This document shows, piece after piece, positions 1 to 13,434 of a stretch of 64,000 nucleotides of DNA. The position numbers and the translations under genes were made by a program. Positions within the stretch are counted from its first letter, which is position 1, and the number at the start of each line of letters is the position of its first letter. The notes below the pieces were generated by a model. That model was given only the letters and a program-made list of their open reading frames with translations. It ran no database searches and was not told where the DNA came from. This DNA comes from Trochalopteron elliotii (Eukaryota > Chordata > Aves > Passeriformes > Leiothrichidae). The stretch is taken from NCBI GenBank assembly GCA_024734555.1, contig JANPWX010000452.1:2416082-2480081 (forward strand). Direction: 5' to 3'.

Positions 1-3000
1 ACACAGCACTTGAGGTGTGGCCCCAGCAGTGCCCAGCACAAGAGGGACAATCACTGCCCTGATCTTACTTACTGTCTGTACTATTACAAAAATGGCTATA
101 AAAGTAGACTTTAAACACTCTTTAATAAGATCAATGTCAGGAAAAAAATGAAAGAAAATTGAAAATACGACTCATAGATCATTTCAAGAGATTGCTTTCA
201 CATGCAAGGGTAATAATACTTTGACCAGGATTTATCTGTGCAGTTTCTACAGAAAATAATTCCTTCTCTTGTGTTAACATTCAGTGAACCTCATATTCAC
301 TTAATGTGAGCACAATGGGATCAGCTGTCTTGTCAAGTTAATCTATAACATTAATGCAGTGTTTTATCCCTCTTTCTCAGATTCCATGCACATAAAACAT
401 TCATATATATAGTTTTCAGCAGAATGTTCTTGTGTCCATCAGTTACAAATGCATGGTTTTATTCCTGGGCCGGTGAAGTGCCTCTGTACCTTGCTGTTAC
501 TGTGTATGTACTGTGATTCCCAAATCTGTTACAAAAGAGTATGCAAATTAAAATGTCTCCTATATGTACTCTAAGATCAGTGTATAAGATATGCTTCAGT
601 ACCTACTGTCACTTATGCTGTATTCCTTACAGGTTGGTTCTTATCTGGTTTGATGGAATATAAAACATTGGAAAGGTCCTTTCTGAAAGCTATTACAAAG
701 GAGCTGGTACTTTGGTTTGTAGATGGAGAGCATTATCACATGTAATCCACAATTTTCATATGTTCTTTTAATTCCATTGTTACTTTTTGGGCATATCTGT
801 AAAGAGGCACAATGACCTCCTGGAAAGGCAATAGAGGAGAAAACCTACTTCTGGCCCTTTTGTTGATTTACTTTTTTTATTGTCAGTCAGATATTACCCT
901 TTGTGAATGATGTTTATAAAGGCTGCGAGTTGCTCATCATGGAACCTGTGCATACAGCATTCCATACTCTGGGTGTCATTTATCACTTCTCCGACTCCTC
1001 CTGTACTATCTGGAAGTAGTAGGAAGTGTTTACATTTTTGCTTCTTCTCTTTCTGTTTTGAAGAACTTGAACATATATTTCAAAGAGAAAATTACACCTG
1101 GATGAACAGATTAGAAAATAGGATGCTAGGTTCTACTCTCTACGTGCCAAGATAAATGAATGCAGTAGCATCAGCACAGGATGGGAGGGGAAAGGGATTA
1201 AATTTTTATTTCTCCATTGGGAAAGTTCTGCAAAACATCTCAAATTCCTCATTTGATCAAACATTTTGTCTTAAAAAATATTTTTTATTTTGCATTTACT
1301 AAACCAAAAAAGCATTTGAGTGTCACAGTCAGGTTCAGGAATTTAATTGCCCATAAGTGCAAGAAGTGCAAGGAATGATTGGTTTGCTCTACAAGAGACT
1401 GCTGTTGTAGTACTCAGCTTTACAAATGTGCAGTTACATTGTTCAAGGCTCGAGCACTGTTTGAAGTCTTGTATACTTCTTTTTTCAGGCCCTCTGTACA
1501 GGGCTTGAGTTTCATCTTTAATCAACAGCCAGCTGTTAGGGTTGCCACTGATTCCTGACCTGTAATTACCCCAGAACCTCATCCTGCTGGCTGGCTTCTC
1601 AGAGTCTCCTGATATGCATGCTACAAGATTGAAAGTGGCAAAAAATCCTTTGCAAAGGTACCAAGAGATTTGTATCTTTGCACTACAAATCAATCCAAAC
1701 ACTGAAGACATGAGTCCTGTTCTCCCCTACAGCCCCCACTCATTTCCCCCTTTAATTCTGTCCTGCATTTCAGGTTGTAATTAAGACTAACAATGTGAAA
1801 TCAAGCAAGTTTGCTTGAACCTGCCTCTAGGAAAAGATCAATTGGCAAACCAAATGCATGATATCTTTGCTGATGAGATCCATGTTTTTTGTTGGACCCT
1901 CTGATTATGAGTTTTAGTATGAACTGTGTAAGCTTTCTAAAGCAATGCCCTTTTTAAGTAAGCTGCAACCATACACACACTTTAAGTATTATAGATTCCA
2001 GTTGTCATGAAACATTTACTTCATTGTCAGCTCTATCTACTGTATTCTTGAGTTTTGAACTACAAAGTACTGCCAACCAGCAAACATGCATTTTTATTCC
2101 AGGCTGACTGATGATTGCAAGCCATGAATTGGTTTCTGTTCTCTCTCCCTTTCAGCTGAGAGGAGAAGCTTGTTTTTTTAAAAACATGCCATGTCCCTCA
2201 GGTATGTGTTTTAGTAAATACACATGCAAAGGAAAGGCTAGAACAATTGCAAGTTTTCATTGCTGCTATTGCTAATTGTATCTTGCTCCTTTTAGAGCTG
2301 GCCACCATAACTAGCTAAATATAAATTTATCTTTCTTTAGTTGAGGGAAATAGCCTCACACCTGCTAAAAGATTATCACCTGAGAAGTACACCTGAGATC
2401 AGAAACACTCTGCATAGGCTCAGGTCTCAGCAATGCACACACTTGGGATTACTGCTGTGATACAGCCAGGATGATCAGTGTAGGAGCTGACATAGTCTGA
2501 ACACCCATGTTTTAAGTACTTTGTGAGCAGGTGACTAGGATTATGGATTGTAGGAAAGGCAGGAGACCTGGGAATAAAGATGTTCTCCCACGCATATATG
2601 TGTTTCTCTGTTCACTGGAGAATGAAAAGCAGATCCAATGGTTTTCAGAAATTTTCTGATTTTTCTCAACTAAGCTATATGCTTATGCCTTTTTAATGCC
2701 TCTGATCTTTTTTTTGCCAAGAAGCTACATTCAGCTTAACGTTTACTTGCTGAGAGATGTTAGTGGGAATAAATTGTTGCTAGGTTATGAAATGCATCTT
2801 TCAGTATTTCCATAGTCAACGGTTTTGATTTTATCTGATAAACTCAAGTATTGCACCAGGGAAAAAGTAAGCTGTATTATTAACATAGGCTGTTGAGAAA
2901 ATCTTCTTTTAAAAAAGCAGAACTCCAGGATGTAATATTAAGAATTTTTGTAGATAATTACATTAAGTCTGAAAATATATATTCAGCTCAGATCCACAGC

Positions 3001-4519
3001 AGAATGGCAGAGACTAAGACAGAAGTCACACTCAGATCTGATTAAGGATTTTTGTGTTTTGCTTTGTATTTTTTATTTTCTTGTAGCTCACAGTCATATT
3101 AATTGTCTTTTTCTAGCCTTGTTTCCAGTCTGTATCTGATATTCAGCTACACACTGTAAAAGTAACTTATGCATAACAATTTTCTCTTCATTGATTTAAA
3201 GTAGGGTAGGCTACCATGTAGAAAACTTACTACATTGATGGAAGGAGGCAGTCAATAATCAGTCAGAGAAAAGGTTCTTTTATAGAGTTCCTGAGAAATC
3301 TTTGTCCATATGACAGAAGAATGGCAAGGCCATTATCAGTATTTCCACCTTGACTAGAGTTGTTCTTGATATTTTCCCTGTGATATGACCTGGGCAAAGA
3401 GCAATTTGAAATACAGTGTTCAGTTTGCACTTTCTGAAACCAAACTGTCATCTGGTCAATTCAATCACTCTGATCAAGGCTGTGGTGGGGGTGTTCAAAG
3501 AGAGAACAGACAGAGCTGAAGTGTGATCCCCAGTGATCACAATGGTTCCGTGGGTCTGTGGAAAGTCAGAGGGAAATTATGGCAGCACTAGAAAGTGTAA
3601 TATGTATGTTTTAATAGAGCCAACCATGTTACAATCTTTAAATAAGTGAAACACAAAAAAAGATGAGTCTTTATTTCTTACCACTGCATTTTATAATTAT
3701 GTGGTGTATGCTTTTAAAATACATTTTTTTAAGTGCACAATACAAAAAACCTGTTGCTTCTATAAATAATGTTTTCTAGGTAAAACTAGAGAGAGAAAGA
3801 AACAGAGAGAGAAGAAAAACCCAAAGAAAGGATACATTGTAAAATGAGAGATATTTACAAAATAAGACATCTGAAGTTAAAAGCTAGGACTATTAAAGCT
3901 TTTCTCATCAAAAATAACACTGCAAAAGATAGGACATTTCACTATGATTACATGTATATACACCAATATATTTTCAAGTATTACTGTTCAATAAAATGAT
4001 TCTTTACAGGGGAAGAAGCAAAGACACAACCCCAGAGCTTTTTGATAAAACTGTTTTTCTGGAAGTTTTGCAGAAACTGAGGAGAATCCAATCTTAAACT
4101 CCATTTGCCAATCAAGAGCACCTGAACTCAGCTTCTCAGTTTCCCATTCAGTGAGATGTGAGATGTTATCTAACTCCCAAGGGCAGAGCAGCTTTTCTTT
4201 TGTTTGAGTCCCAGACAGGAAAGTACGCAAGACAAGCATGGAGGAGAAGGGAGGCATTAACTATTAAAAATTGGGGTTTGCCTTTTCTAAGAACTCCATG
4301 TGAGATGATAAACTGGAATTATAACTTCTGTTCTGGGAATTGAAAAGGAGGCCCCCAAAAGAACAGTGTTGGAGTGCTCATGGGTGGACATGTCTTATGC
4401 AAAATTAAGTTCTCCAAATGGTGGGGGGACAAATTCAGTGGAATGCCAAAACCTTTGTAAATGAGAATCAGAATAATACTGCTATCTGGTTGTTAGACAT
4501 GACTTGGTAGTTTGTATTA

Positions 4520-4578
4520 GCTTGTTTCCTAATTTATTAAATTATTATTAATTATAATTAAATTTGCTTGTTTCCTAA
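4520..4578. repeat. 13-bp direct repeat flanking an AT-rich core
   Basis: The 13-mer GCTTGTTTCCTAA occurs exactly at 4520-4532 and again at 4566-4578. The two copies are separated by 33 bases made almost only of A and T, with internal inverted symmetry (TTAATTATAATTAA-like). This could be a local tandem duplication whose middle has decayed. Flanking duplication around a tiny insertion is less likely, because 13 bp is long for that and the core resembles no element I know. Confidence 0.75.
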
Positions 4579-4774
4579 AACTTCCACAAGACAGTTTTGG
4601 TTTCTTGTGTTTGTGCGTTAATATTTAAATTAAAGTTTTCTATCAGCATAATCTCTGAACATTTGAGACTCCACCATATTTTAAAGGCAATTTTGCATGG
4701 AATATATTTAAAAGGTTACATACTTTGGTGTCTTCATTGTGTAGTTTGTACCCATTAAAGGCATTACATTTTAA

Positions 4775-4813
4775 AAAAGTAATTTTATGAAAATAAAAGT
4801 AATTTTATGAAAA
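4775..4813. repeat. 20-bp tandem duplication, AT-rich
   Basis: The unit AATTTTATGAAAATAAAAGT at 4781-4800 is followed directly by a second, partial copy at 4801-4813. It is preceded by the matching unit end AAAAGT at 4775-4780. A further decayed relative, with AATTTATGAAAATAAG, appears at about 4838-4853. The pattern suggests replication slippage in low-complexity DNA. Confidence 0.75.
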
Positions 4814-5284
4814 AGAAATCATGAAATTTTTAAAAGAAAATTTATGAAAATAAGCTGTTTAAACGTTTGTCAAGGGATGAAGATTATCTGGATAGATGTA
4901 GGATGCCAGTATATTATAAACTGTGTTAATCTGTATACCATAATAGTCTTGATCATCAAAATCTCTGCAGTTTTGCAGATTTGTTACTTTCAAATTCAAA
5001 ATTTATTTCATGTGAATCTAAATTAAACTAGTATGCATCAAGACATTTTATTTTAACATTTTTATGCATAGATGATTAAAAAGCAGTAAAACACAAATTC
5101 AAATTTTATTTAAAAGGCAAACACAGGAAAAAAAATTCAGTTTTGAGTCAGGATAGGAATTTGTTTCAAAATGACTCTTTGCTTGAAAAAATAGATGAAT
5201 TAAGTATCCAAACTGGGGAGAAATGGATATCACAGGCAGGAGGTGTGCTTGGAAGCAGGAAGTAAATTTAAATTGCAGTTATAA

Positions 5285-5612
5285 AACTATAGAATGGGTT
5301 TGTGTTGGCAGGGATCTTAAGGATCATCTCATTGCAAAACCCCTGCAATGAGCAGGGACACCTTCCACTAGATCAGGTTACCCAGAGCCCTATCCAACCA
5401 CCTGGCTTTGAACACTGTCAGGAATGGGATATCCACAGCTGCTCTGGGCGACCTGTGCCAGTGCCTCACCACCCTCACTGTCAAAGAATTTCTTCCTAAT
5501 ATTTGATCTAAATCCAACCTCTTTAAGTTTAAAATCATTACTCCTTGTTCTGTTGCTGCACTCCCCTATAAAGGTCTCTCCCTGTCTTTGCAGCAGGCCT
5601 CATTTAGGTAAC
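5285..5612 (-). mobile_element. CR1 LINE, 3' end fragment
   Basis: Read on the minus strand, this is the 3' end of a chicken repeat 1 (CR1) non-LTR retrotransposon. On the plus strand the diagnostic order is a degraded terminal repeat (CTATAGAATGG), GGGATCTTAAGGATCATCT, the GAGCAGGGACACCTTCCAC block, CAGGTTACCCAGAGCC, the GGAATGGGATATCCACAGC block, GCCTCACCACCCTCA, then TTCTTCCTAATATTTGATCT. The last block encodes the decayed end of ORF2. The copy is 5'-truncated, as is usual for CR1, and mutated enough to be old. The 65- and 76-codon plus-strand frames here are shadows of the repeat. The boundary at 5612 is approximate. Confidence 0.92.
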
Positions 5613-6097
5613 AGAATGTGCAATTTTGAAAAGAAAGGGAGAAAGAGCCCTTGATACACATTCATAAAGATGTTCCTTATTTTTCCAAGTTGTTTTTCAC
5701 AACCACTAACTCTGACTACTCAGGAGCTGTAAAACACTGGGCATAGTCTATGGCAGCAACTAGGAAGAAGAAAATTAGTCATGTCAGGTTTTACTGAAGG
5801 TAACCAGCCAGAAAGTGATCCACAAAAGGAATGCACCCATTCACAGGTGAGGGTAAGAATTCTTCCCTCACCTGCTGCTACAAGAGTCCCGGAGTTATTT
5901 AGGTACCAAGGTGCTGTGTAATACAATCAAATGGATGCAATTAAAAGCCTGGCAGGTGGGTGGGAATAGGCCAACACCTCCAGAGATAAAGTTTTAGCTT
6001 CTGGATTGAGACAAATGTCTGAGGGAATGGGAAGCTGAAAAGGAGAAAGACAATCTTGAGTTCTGGCCCTTCTGGTCACATTTCATGAAAAAAGCAA

Positions 6098-6205
6098 TGG
6101 AATTAGATTAGATTAGATATTAGGAAGAAATTCTTTATGGTGAGAGTGGTGAAGCACTGGAGTAGATTGCCCAGAGAAGTTGTGGATGCTCTGTGAAAAT
6201 TGTGG
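6098..6205 (+). mobile_element. CR1 LINE, short internal fragment
   Basis: The plus strand reads GATATTAGGAAGAAATTCTT, GTGAGAGTGGTGAAGCACTGG, TTGCCCAGAGAAGTTGTGGA. This is the last part of CR1 ORF2 and the start of its 3' end, in sense orientation. It begins in a small (AGATT)n stretch at about 6100-6116 and stops before the usual CR1 terminus, so both ends are missing. It lies about 490 bp from the opposite-strand CR1 at 5285-5612, so the two are separate insertions or a broken, inverted pair. Confidence 0.85.
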
Positions 6206-9200
6206 TCACATATTTCTGTAAATTTAGACTCAGCGTTATGTTCATGTTGCTTCACATGAAGTGTTGTGAAAATTACAAAAAAATAATGTAAAAAAATGGT
6301 ACAGGAAAACTATTTTGATGCATTTGCTAAAAACAAAATAATCCTTCCTCATGCATGATCCTTACAGTTTTCTGATGTATGAAGCACAAAAGCTTACAAA
6401 GTTACCATGTACATTCAGCAGAACTACTGCTTTGTGGCAAGTCCAGTGGGAAAGCTGAGGTACAGGGGTTAATGTTGACATAAAGTCCAAATCCTGATTT
6501 CTTTGATGTTAAGAGGAAATTTTTCATTGCGCCCAGTGGGATTAAGATTTAGTGTACGTGTTCTTGTTTCTTTGAAGTTAGTGTAGTCTAACATTTGCTC
6601 AAATCTATTAAGTAGGCTTTACTAGTTCTGTGCTGTTGAATAAAAGAAAATTTTATGTTTAGAGCAAACTTCCTTCTAGAGCAAATTCTTTTCCCACTTT
6701 CCAAACAAAAATTTTGACTAAGAGGCAACTGCAACTAAAATAAATAGATATTTGGTTTTAAATCTGTAATGAAAATATAGATAAGAATATAAGATCTATG
6801 AAATGTTTTTATTACATATTTTTTAAGCTACAGGAATATATAATAATAGCAAACATGAAATTATGAACTCTCAAAAAAAGTTTTTATAACATATTTCTTT
6901 TCATCCCTTTAAGCATTATTTCAAAATCTGTTAGGCTCTGGAAGTAAACAAATATTTTTTCTTCTATGTTAAAGGAATTTTTAGTACCAATTTATGGTTG
7001 AGAAGCTTTGGTCTGCAGCTATTTCTTACCCAAGGTACTGGTGATGTAGTCATGTAGGCGTTAAACAGAAGCAGCAGCTTTAATGCAGATATTCTTTATG
7101 TGATTGACAATTATTCTACCAGTGTTATGTCTGAGCATATCATTTTCTTAAATGTGCAAGATAAAATCTCCCTTAAATTTTTTACACCGAAAAAGTAGCT
7201 AAAAACAAAAAACAATTTTGCAGAAAGTCAAAACTGATGTGTATTCCAACAAGAAGACTAGAAATGGAAAAGTAATCTGCCATGATTTTTTATCTGGAAG
7301 AATACATCCCTCATAGAAAGTCTCTGACTTAGAAATCAATTAATTTTTCATGATTTTGAAAAGAAAAAAAATGCAGTGTTACACAACTTATAGGTTTGAG
7401 GACTAGAGACATCCATTTTGCCACGTAATTTCAATTTAATATAATGTATTAAAAAAAAATTACAAGGAAAATAAGCTTATATTACTACCATAGATAAATG
7501 CGTTAAATTCATTGCTATGCTTCTAAAAGCTTATCATTGGAATATTGACAAAGAAAAATTGCATTTTAAATTGCTGTCTAACTCCCAACAAATTTGATTT
7601 TTATTTCTTTAATATGAAAAATAAGCCTAAAATGACATACATACTTACATAACCTATGGCATTTGGCATTAAGTCCTAGGAAGTAATTCACCTGATGAAA
7701 AGATGGGGCTGAAGTAGTTTTACAAGCCCTCTGTCTTAGCTGGGGTGGTTTCATATTTGCAATTGCATTTTAGAGATCAAATGCATTAAACGCTAAAGAA
7801 TCACATAAAGGTTGACGACTTCAAAAGACTTTTAAATTGAAAAATAAACATAAAACAAAACCCAATAATTTATACAATATTTTAGAAACAGCACAGCTAA
7901 TTAAGTATGGAAAAAAGTGACACCTGTTCAGAGAAATAACTTAGCTTTTAGATTTAAGCTAATATTGCTTAACCATTTGTTATTCTAACTATTCTACTGA
8001 GTTCAGGTCTAAAATAGTCCATAATGCATATATATCGCTGCATATATCTGCATAGATTACATGCTAAGCATTTAAGTTTATATTTACAATTCAACTTCAG
8101 AATTTCTCAAAAGTAGGTCTATTTGCATTGCTCCTAATCCTGCAGTAGGTGGCAGTGGGTAGTGGAGAATATACAAGAATATACAGTCTAGATGTCATCA
8201 CATTTTTAAGGGAAACTTAAAAATGGCCAAGTGTTTTATGCTTTTGAGTTATGCATATATCAAACAGAAAGGAACTGTCAAACAGAATTTCTAAATTGTC
8301 GTGTTTAAATAGTAGCTTTGGCAAAGCATTATGAAAATAAATTAAACTGATAATGGAGTCAAATGAAGATGGAAATACAGCACACTTTCCTGTAAATAAG
8401 TATGAAGCCGAGTCCATGTAAGAAAACTAAATGAGAGGTTTAAAACACAGGAGAAGGTTCTGCGGGGCACCTCCGCAAGTTAGGATAATGTGGTGAACTC
8501 AATTTACAAATAGAAAAAGAAAACTGCTAGTTCAGTTTTATCTGTATTCCTTTGGAAATTGTTTATATTAATTTTCAATATTGCACTGGCTTTTGAAAAC
8601 ATCTTTGTAATTAATGAAATAAAAAGTTGTTGGATGGAAGAGGATTTGGGCACTATGTTGTCCGTCTGGAATATTAAAAGGGTTTCAATAGGTTGATAGT
8701 GTGGGAGGATGACTTGTGAAGTTTATGACAGAGATCTGATTTTACATTCCTTGCACACCTGAAATAGGGGAGCTTGAGGGTATACAGAATGTGAAATTGG
8801 ACGAAAAAGTCTGTCCAAGAAGAAGATTCTAAGTCTCGTTCATTATTGATTCCTGCTTCTTGCTTATCTGAAAATCTAGCTTGGTAGATTTATACAGAAA
8901 GTGCTTGGTCAGCGCTGCCAATTGTCACGTTTTCACCACTGTATTTTGTGCTCCAAATAGACCAAGTCAGACTTTTAGAAGTGCAAGGCATCCATCCACT
9001 AGTTCATATCTCAGATACTTCGAAGTCACCAATAATTAGGAGTTCTTGTTTTCATTTGTTTCCTGTTTTAATCTCCAACTTTTCGGACTGTGCAGCTGGA
9101 AGCTATTGAGTGCTTAGTGTTTTGAAAACCCTGGTCACGCATATTGCTGGACCTGGACTAGCTGAGGTAAAACTCCCACTGAAACTGTTTATGATTTTGT

Positions 9201-12200
9201 GGCCAAACTCTGCCTCCCAATACTTCACATGGTTAAGTAGTAAGAAAACATTCAGTTAAGCTATATAGTTGTGCTTAATGTTAACTCTCTAATCATAAAC
9301 ATTATCCATTCATAGATATTATCTTTTATGTGAGTTAATAGTTTATACTAAAAACAGGTATAAGCAAATCCACAGAAACAGGAAAAATGATGACTCAAAG
9401 TTAGTTGGAGTTTTGCATTGACTCAGTAGTAGTAAAATTATTATAATCTCATTGTGTTACCCTTCAGCTGAATTTCTGTAAAATTAAAAATAAGAGTAGT
9501 TTTTTGATAAAACTGATAGTGATGAAATGCTTACAGGGTGTTTAAAAAAAATTAAATTTGGAAAAGATGCAAGAAATAGACATACTTTATTGAGCCTTTA
9601 GTTAAAGTAAAACCTCTAAAGTTAAACCCCAGATATCAATAATTTCACAAAAAGACCCATTTTCACATTTAAACTAAAAGGAAATAATTGTCCCTGTTGA
9701 GCCATCATTCAATAGTTTCTTGATTTACTTCTGTATTTTCCAATTTTATGTTAGCAGTGTGAATGTGGCCAATGAAATTTGATAACTTTAAGTTTGAAAT
9801 CATGCATTGTTATCTTTGTTTTTGTGTGCTGTGTCTTGTTCTCTGATACTGTTTTGTGTTAAGATGCATCAAGTATTGTGTTGCTCTCTAGGAAACTAAA
9901 TAAGTTGTGATAAACCTTGAACAGTATTTCCCAAGATATTTCAAAGTTCTCTTTGAAACATACCCAGATTTTCCATTTTCTGTATTGATGTTTACGGCTT
10001 TTCTTATACTTTTAGAAATATTGATTTCTTGTTGTCTGATATTATTTTGGGTTCGTCTTTTTTTTATAATTGCTTACCTTTCAGTATTGTACATTTAATT
10101 TCTATTAATATGGTTTACCCATCAGTGTTTCTGTGTTATAAATCTTTCAATGACTATTCTTGCTGCAAGTAATTGTAATTGGTTTTTTTTTTTTTTAAAT
10201 CAGGAAGTTACTATTTTTAGACCTCTAGGAGTTCCTCATTCTTTCATGGGCAATGCCACAAATATCTCCAAATTTTTATAATACAGGGGGGAATAGAGCA
10301 GGAATAGTATAGCATTTTTTACTGTTTGTCAAAGAATTTAATATGAAATTCAGATATTTAAAAACAAATGAGAAAACAGGGAAAAAAGTGATGTTCTCTC
10401 AATGTGATTTAGTTCTTCTGAAAAACAAATGTTGTAATTGATTTATACATGTTTTTAGAAGATTAAGATAAACAAATAAACTAGAGAATTGGGATTTTTC
10501 ATTCTATTAATTGCTAACCTGCCAGCATCTTTATACTTGCACAGAAGAGTGCAGATAAAAACTCTTCAGGACAGATGAATTTCACTTGTTGTGTCAGTGA
10601 TCATTATGTGTACATGCAGTCCAGATTGCACTTGAAGGCCAAGTATGACTTTATTTGCCCGTGCCCAAACAAACAAGCAGAAAGAGTTAAAGGCTGAGAA
10701 CATCCCAGCAGTGGTAAGGGAGTGCCTAGAGGGTAAAAGTTCTGAACTGGCCTCCTGCAAGTCACAAATGTTTTGCACCTTTTATGCTTTGAAGCTCTTC
10801 TGCTCTGACATGTGTAGAATCCTCTGCAGAATTCTGAGTACCCAAATATCTCTCTCAAAGCCTCTCTGCTGTTCTTTCTTGGTCTGCCAGAGATAAGACA
10901 CCATGTGTCAGGTTCCCTGGTGAGAGAAAATGAGACCAGGGCTGAATTTGGGCTAATCACTGTCTCCATGAACTGGCTGTTAGTGAGACTCTCAGTAGTG
11001 AAAGGCGTCAGCTTTAGGGGATGAGTTGCCAAGGCTGGTTTAGCAGATGCTGAACGATAGTTATCCACATTAACAGCATGGCTTTGACAGAGAAGAGCTC
11101 TGACTGAATGCCACGGAGATCTGCAGAGGAAAATAGCTGAGAAAATTATTAACCATGAGAACAGCTTCATTTTTTTGCAAACCTGCAATAAGCTCAGAGC
11201 TGGGCATGATGAATGATGTAGAAAATGTGAGTAGGAGGTGGCATGTTCTTGAACAGAAAGTTCTCCAGCATACTTCCCCACCTCCCTACGCAATCTCAGT
11301 TTTTAAATGTGTATGTGAATACATGGCTACTTGTCTGGTACTGGAAAGGCAGTTGTGGCTTAATATTAGCACCAGTTTTCCCTTCCTCCTAAAAATTCTT
11401 TAAGAATAAGATTGGGTTGTAATTTTGGTTTTTTTCTCTTGTCCTCCTCACCAAAATTAGACAAACTAGGATGAAGATTACAAACAACTCACCTTTTTAT
11501 ATTAATAATTAATTATTATTATGACCTTATTGTCATAATATCAACAGTAACTCACTTTTGTGAAAGACTGAACAGAGGTATAAGGAGTCTGCTCCCTCTG
11601 AAAGACAGTACTTAAATTTTACACTTGGTAAAAAAACGATAATATTAAGTCAAAGACTAGAAAGTGTCATCTGGTAGTGCGATCCTTTCATCTATGAACT
11701 ATTGTGTTTTTCCATAAAATATCTCTAACGACCCTTGCTGAATCTAGAATATTTAGGGAATAATTTAAAAACAATTTTCTAGCAAATCAAAACTATGAAC
11801 TCTTGCCTTCTTAGCTACCATCGTGTCTCTGGCTTGTTCATTCCTGACACTGATATGACTGATGAGTGTCTCTCTTCTTGTAATAGTTCCTCAACCCAAT
11901 CCTGTTATACACATTTGATGTTAAACTGGGTAAATCAAAGAGTAATTTGATTGTCCAAAGGACACAGAGTGCCCAAAAATAAACTGTTGCATGAATAAGA
12001 GAGCAAGATAGAAAGTAGTGTTAACATGTGGTATGAAAACTTAACTCTGATTAGTGGAAATTTTTAATTCCTTGTAAAATCAAAGACCTGAATGGGGTCA
12101 TTGAACTGCTCTGAAGTGAAGTGAAATCTCGCAAGTCCAGTCCAATACCTAAAGCACCTTGAAAGTCTGATCCAGTACAGAGAATAAGAACAACAGTTTG

Positions 12201-13278
12201 AGCTAGTCTGATAAATATTTTTTAAAAACTGCCTGTAGTTCAGAGGCTCAATACATCTTACTAAATTGTTGGTTTGAGGCAAAACTATGCATTGATTTCT
12301 TGTAATCTGACAGAGGTCTGTGGCTTATTCTTTTGTCTTTTTTCAAAACTTCCAGCTATCTTCCTGAATGATGTTGTAACAGTTTATATATCGAACAATT
12401 CTAACCTCTTAACTCACTTTTAATAGTTGCCAGAGGTAGTATGTCTCTTCCACTACTTGTCACTTCTTGTTTCTACTTACTCTAGTTGCCAATTTCCAGC
12501 TGTCAGGATGGCTAAGAGGAGGATCTGCTACCCTTGCTTCCTATTTTGTTTCTATTTTTTTCTGACTTTCTCACTCACTGCCTTTTAAGCACTTTTGATA
12601 TAGAACAAGGCTATTTTTAATTGTTGAAGAAATATTCAGTCAGTAAACACTTTGGCCAGGAATCTATAAACCATTTTGGTTCTGTATTCTAATTCAGAAG
12701 ATGATCTGTCAGAATTAATTGAGAATGTCTTAATGTAATCAAGTCCAGTTCATTAGGCAAACACTTAAATTATTAATTTAAATACTGGGTAGTTCAACAG
12801 CATTTATGGCAGTAGCAAATACCAACGTATTTTAATTTTTAAATTCTTCCTCTGTGCAGAAGTTGATGTCCTGCTATAGCTGCTGCTGTTAGACATAAAA
12901 AAGTTGTCACCTTGCTAGTGTTTAAGCTTCTCAGAGTCTGCTAAAGAATTATGTTAGGAAAAGGCTTATGAAACAAAAAAGTATCTTTTTAAGCACATGG
13001 TGCTTAAAATTAATCAAGCCTAGAGTGTCATTTTCATTCTTGCAACTCTATTTTGGATCAAGTAGAATTATACCAGAGATGAACTTGAACCAGAAAGTTC
13101 AGGGTCATGCCATTTCATCAATTTATAGAACACTTAAATTAATGTATTATTATTTAACATAAATCTTCTGCTTTAGTACCTAGGCTTTCCCATTTCCTTA
13201 GTGCTGAGAAAATTTTTCTTTTTTTCATAAAATGAATTAATCTCTCTTCCATTTTTGCCTTATCTAGAACACAGATTC
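6206..13278. other. Unique noncoding DNA, mostly AT-rich
   Basis: No gene was recognised across this 7-kb stretch. It is strongly AT-rich from 6.2 to 10.5 kb and somewhat richer in G+C at 10.6-11.3 kb, where the longest open frame of the window lies on the minus strand (listed separately). The frames at 8217-8417 (-), 9907-10098 (+), 12064-12282 (-) and 12968-13162 (+) have no family signature. A 12-base T run sits at about 10184-10195. No tandem repeat of note was seen. Confidence 0.5.
10604..11293 (-). other. Longest open frame (229 codons), unrecognised
   Basis: This minus-strand frame runs from an ATG at 11293 to a stop at 10604. It is the longest ATG-initiated frame in the window and lies in a locally less AT-rich patch. 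The predicted protein would have a basic N-terminus, one hydrophobic stretch at about residues 42-57 (LFSWLIIFSAIFLC), a Ser/Thr-rich middle and a Cys- and Arg-containing C-terminal third. I recognise no domain, repeat or family, and there is no clear promoter, splice site or polyadenylation signal placed to serve it. Plus-strand frames of 83 and 82 codons overlap it. Chance openness in a region of moderate G+C is the simplest explanation. A lineage-specific or old retroelement-derived frame is possible. I do not call it a gene. Confidence 0.15.
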
Positions 13279-13365
13279 TCCCCAAAAGAAAAAAATATTA
13301 GGAGAGGAAAGGGGAAAAAAAAGATGAGGGAAATTGGTTAAAAAGAGAGGAGAAAAAAGAAAGTG
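13279..13365 (+). repeat. Polypurine tract
   Basis: The plus strand is almost all A and G over about 87 bases, with blocks such as GGAGAGGAAAGGGG and AAAAAGAGAGGAG, broken by a few pyrimidines at ATATT and TTGGTT. Such tracts can form triplex (H-) DNA. This one lies about 70 bp from the CR1 copy that starts near 13435. Confidence 0.6.
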
Positions 13366-13434
13366 AACGGTGATGGTTGTATGTTAATGGCGTGTTAAAA
13401 AGGGTGCATTCATTCATTCAACACATTTCACAGA

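Larger units (their letters stand above)
1..5284. other. Unique AT-rich noncoding DNA
   Basis: I see no gene here. The open frames (82 codons at 907-1155 +, 122 codons at 1343-1711 -, and shorter ones) have no recognisable domain and are of a length expected by chance. An exact octamer ATGCAAAT, the POU/Oct core site, lies at 541-548 and may be chance. A purine-rich run of AG and AAG units lies at about 3785-3830. Two small AT-rich repeats near 4.5 and 4.8 kb are listed separately. Confidence 0.6.

Noticed and set aside
5302..5654. Two plus-strand open frames of 65 and 76 codons
   Set aside because: They lie over the minus-strand CR1 fragment at 5285-5612 and are antisense shadows.
8461..8478. 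Small hairpin TGCGG...CCGCA
   Set aside because: The 5-bp stem is too short to support an RNA gene or regulatory hairpin.
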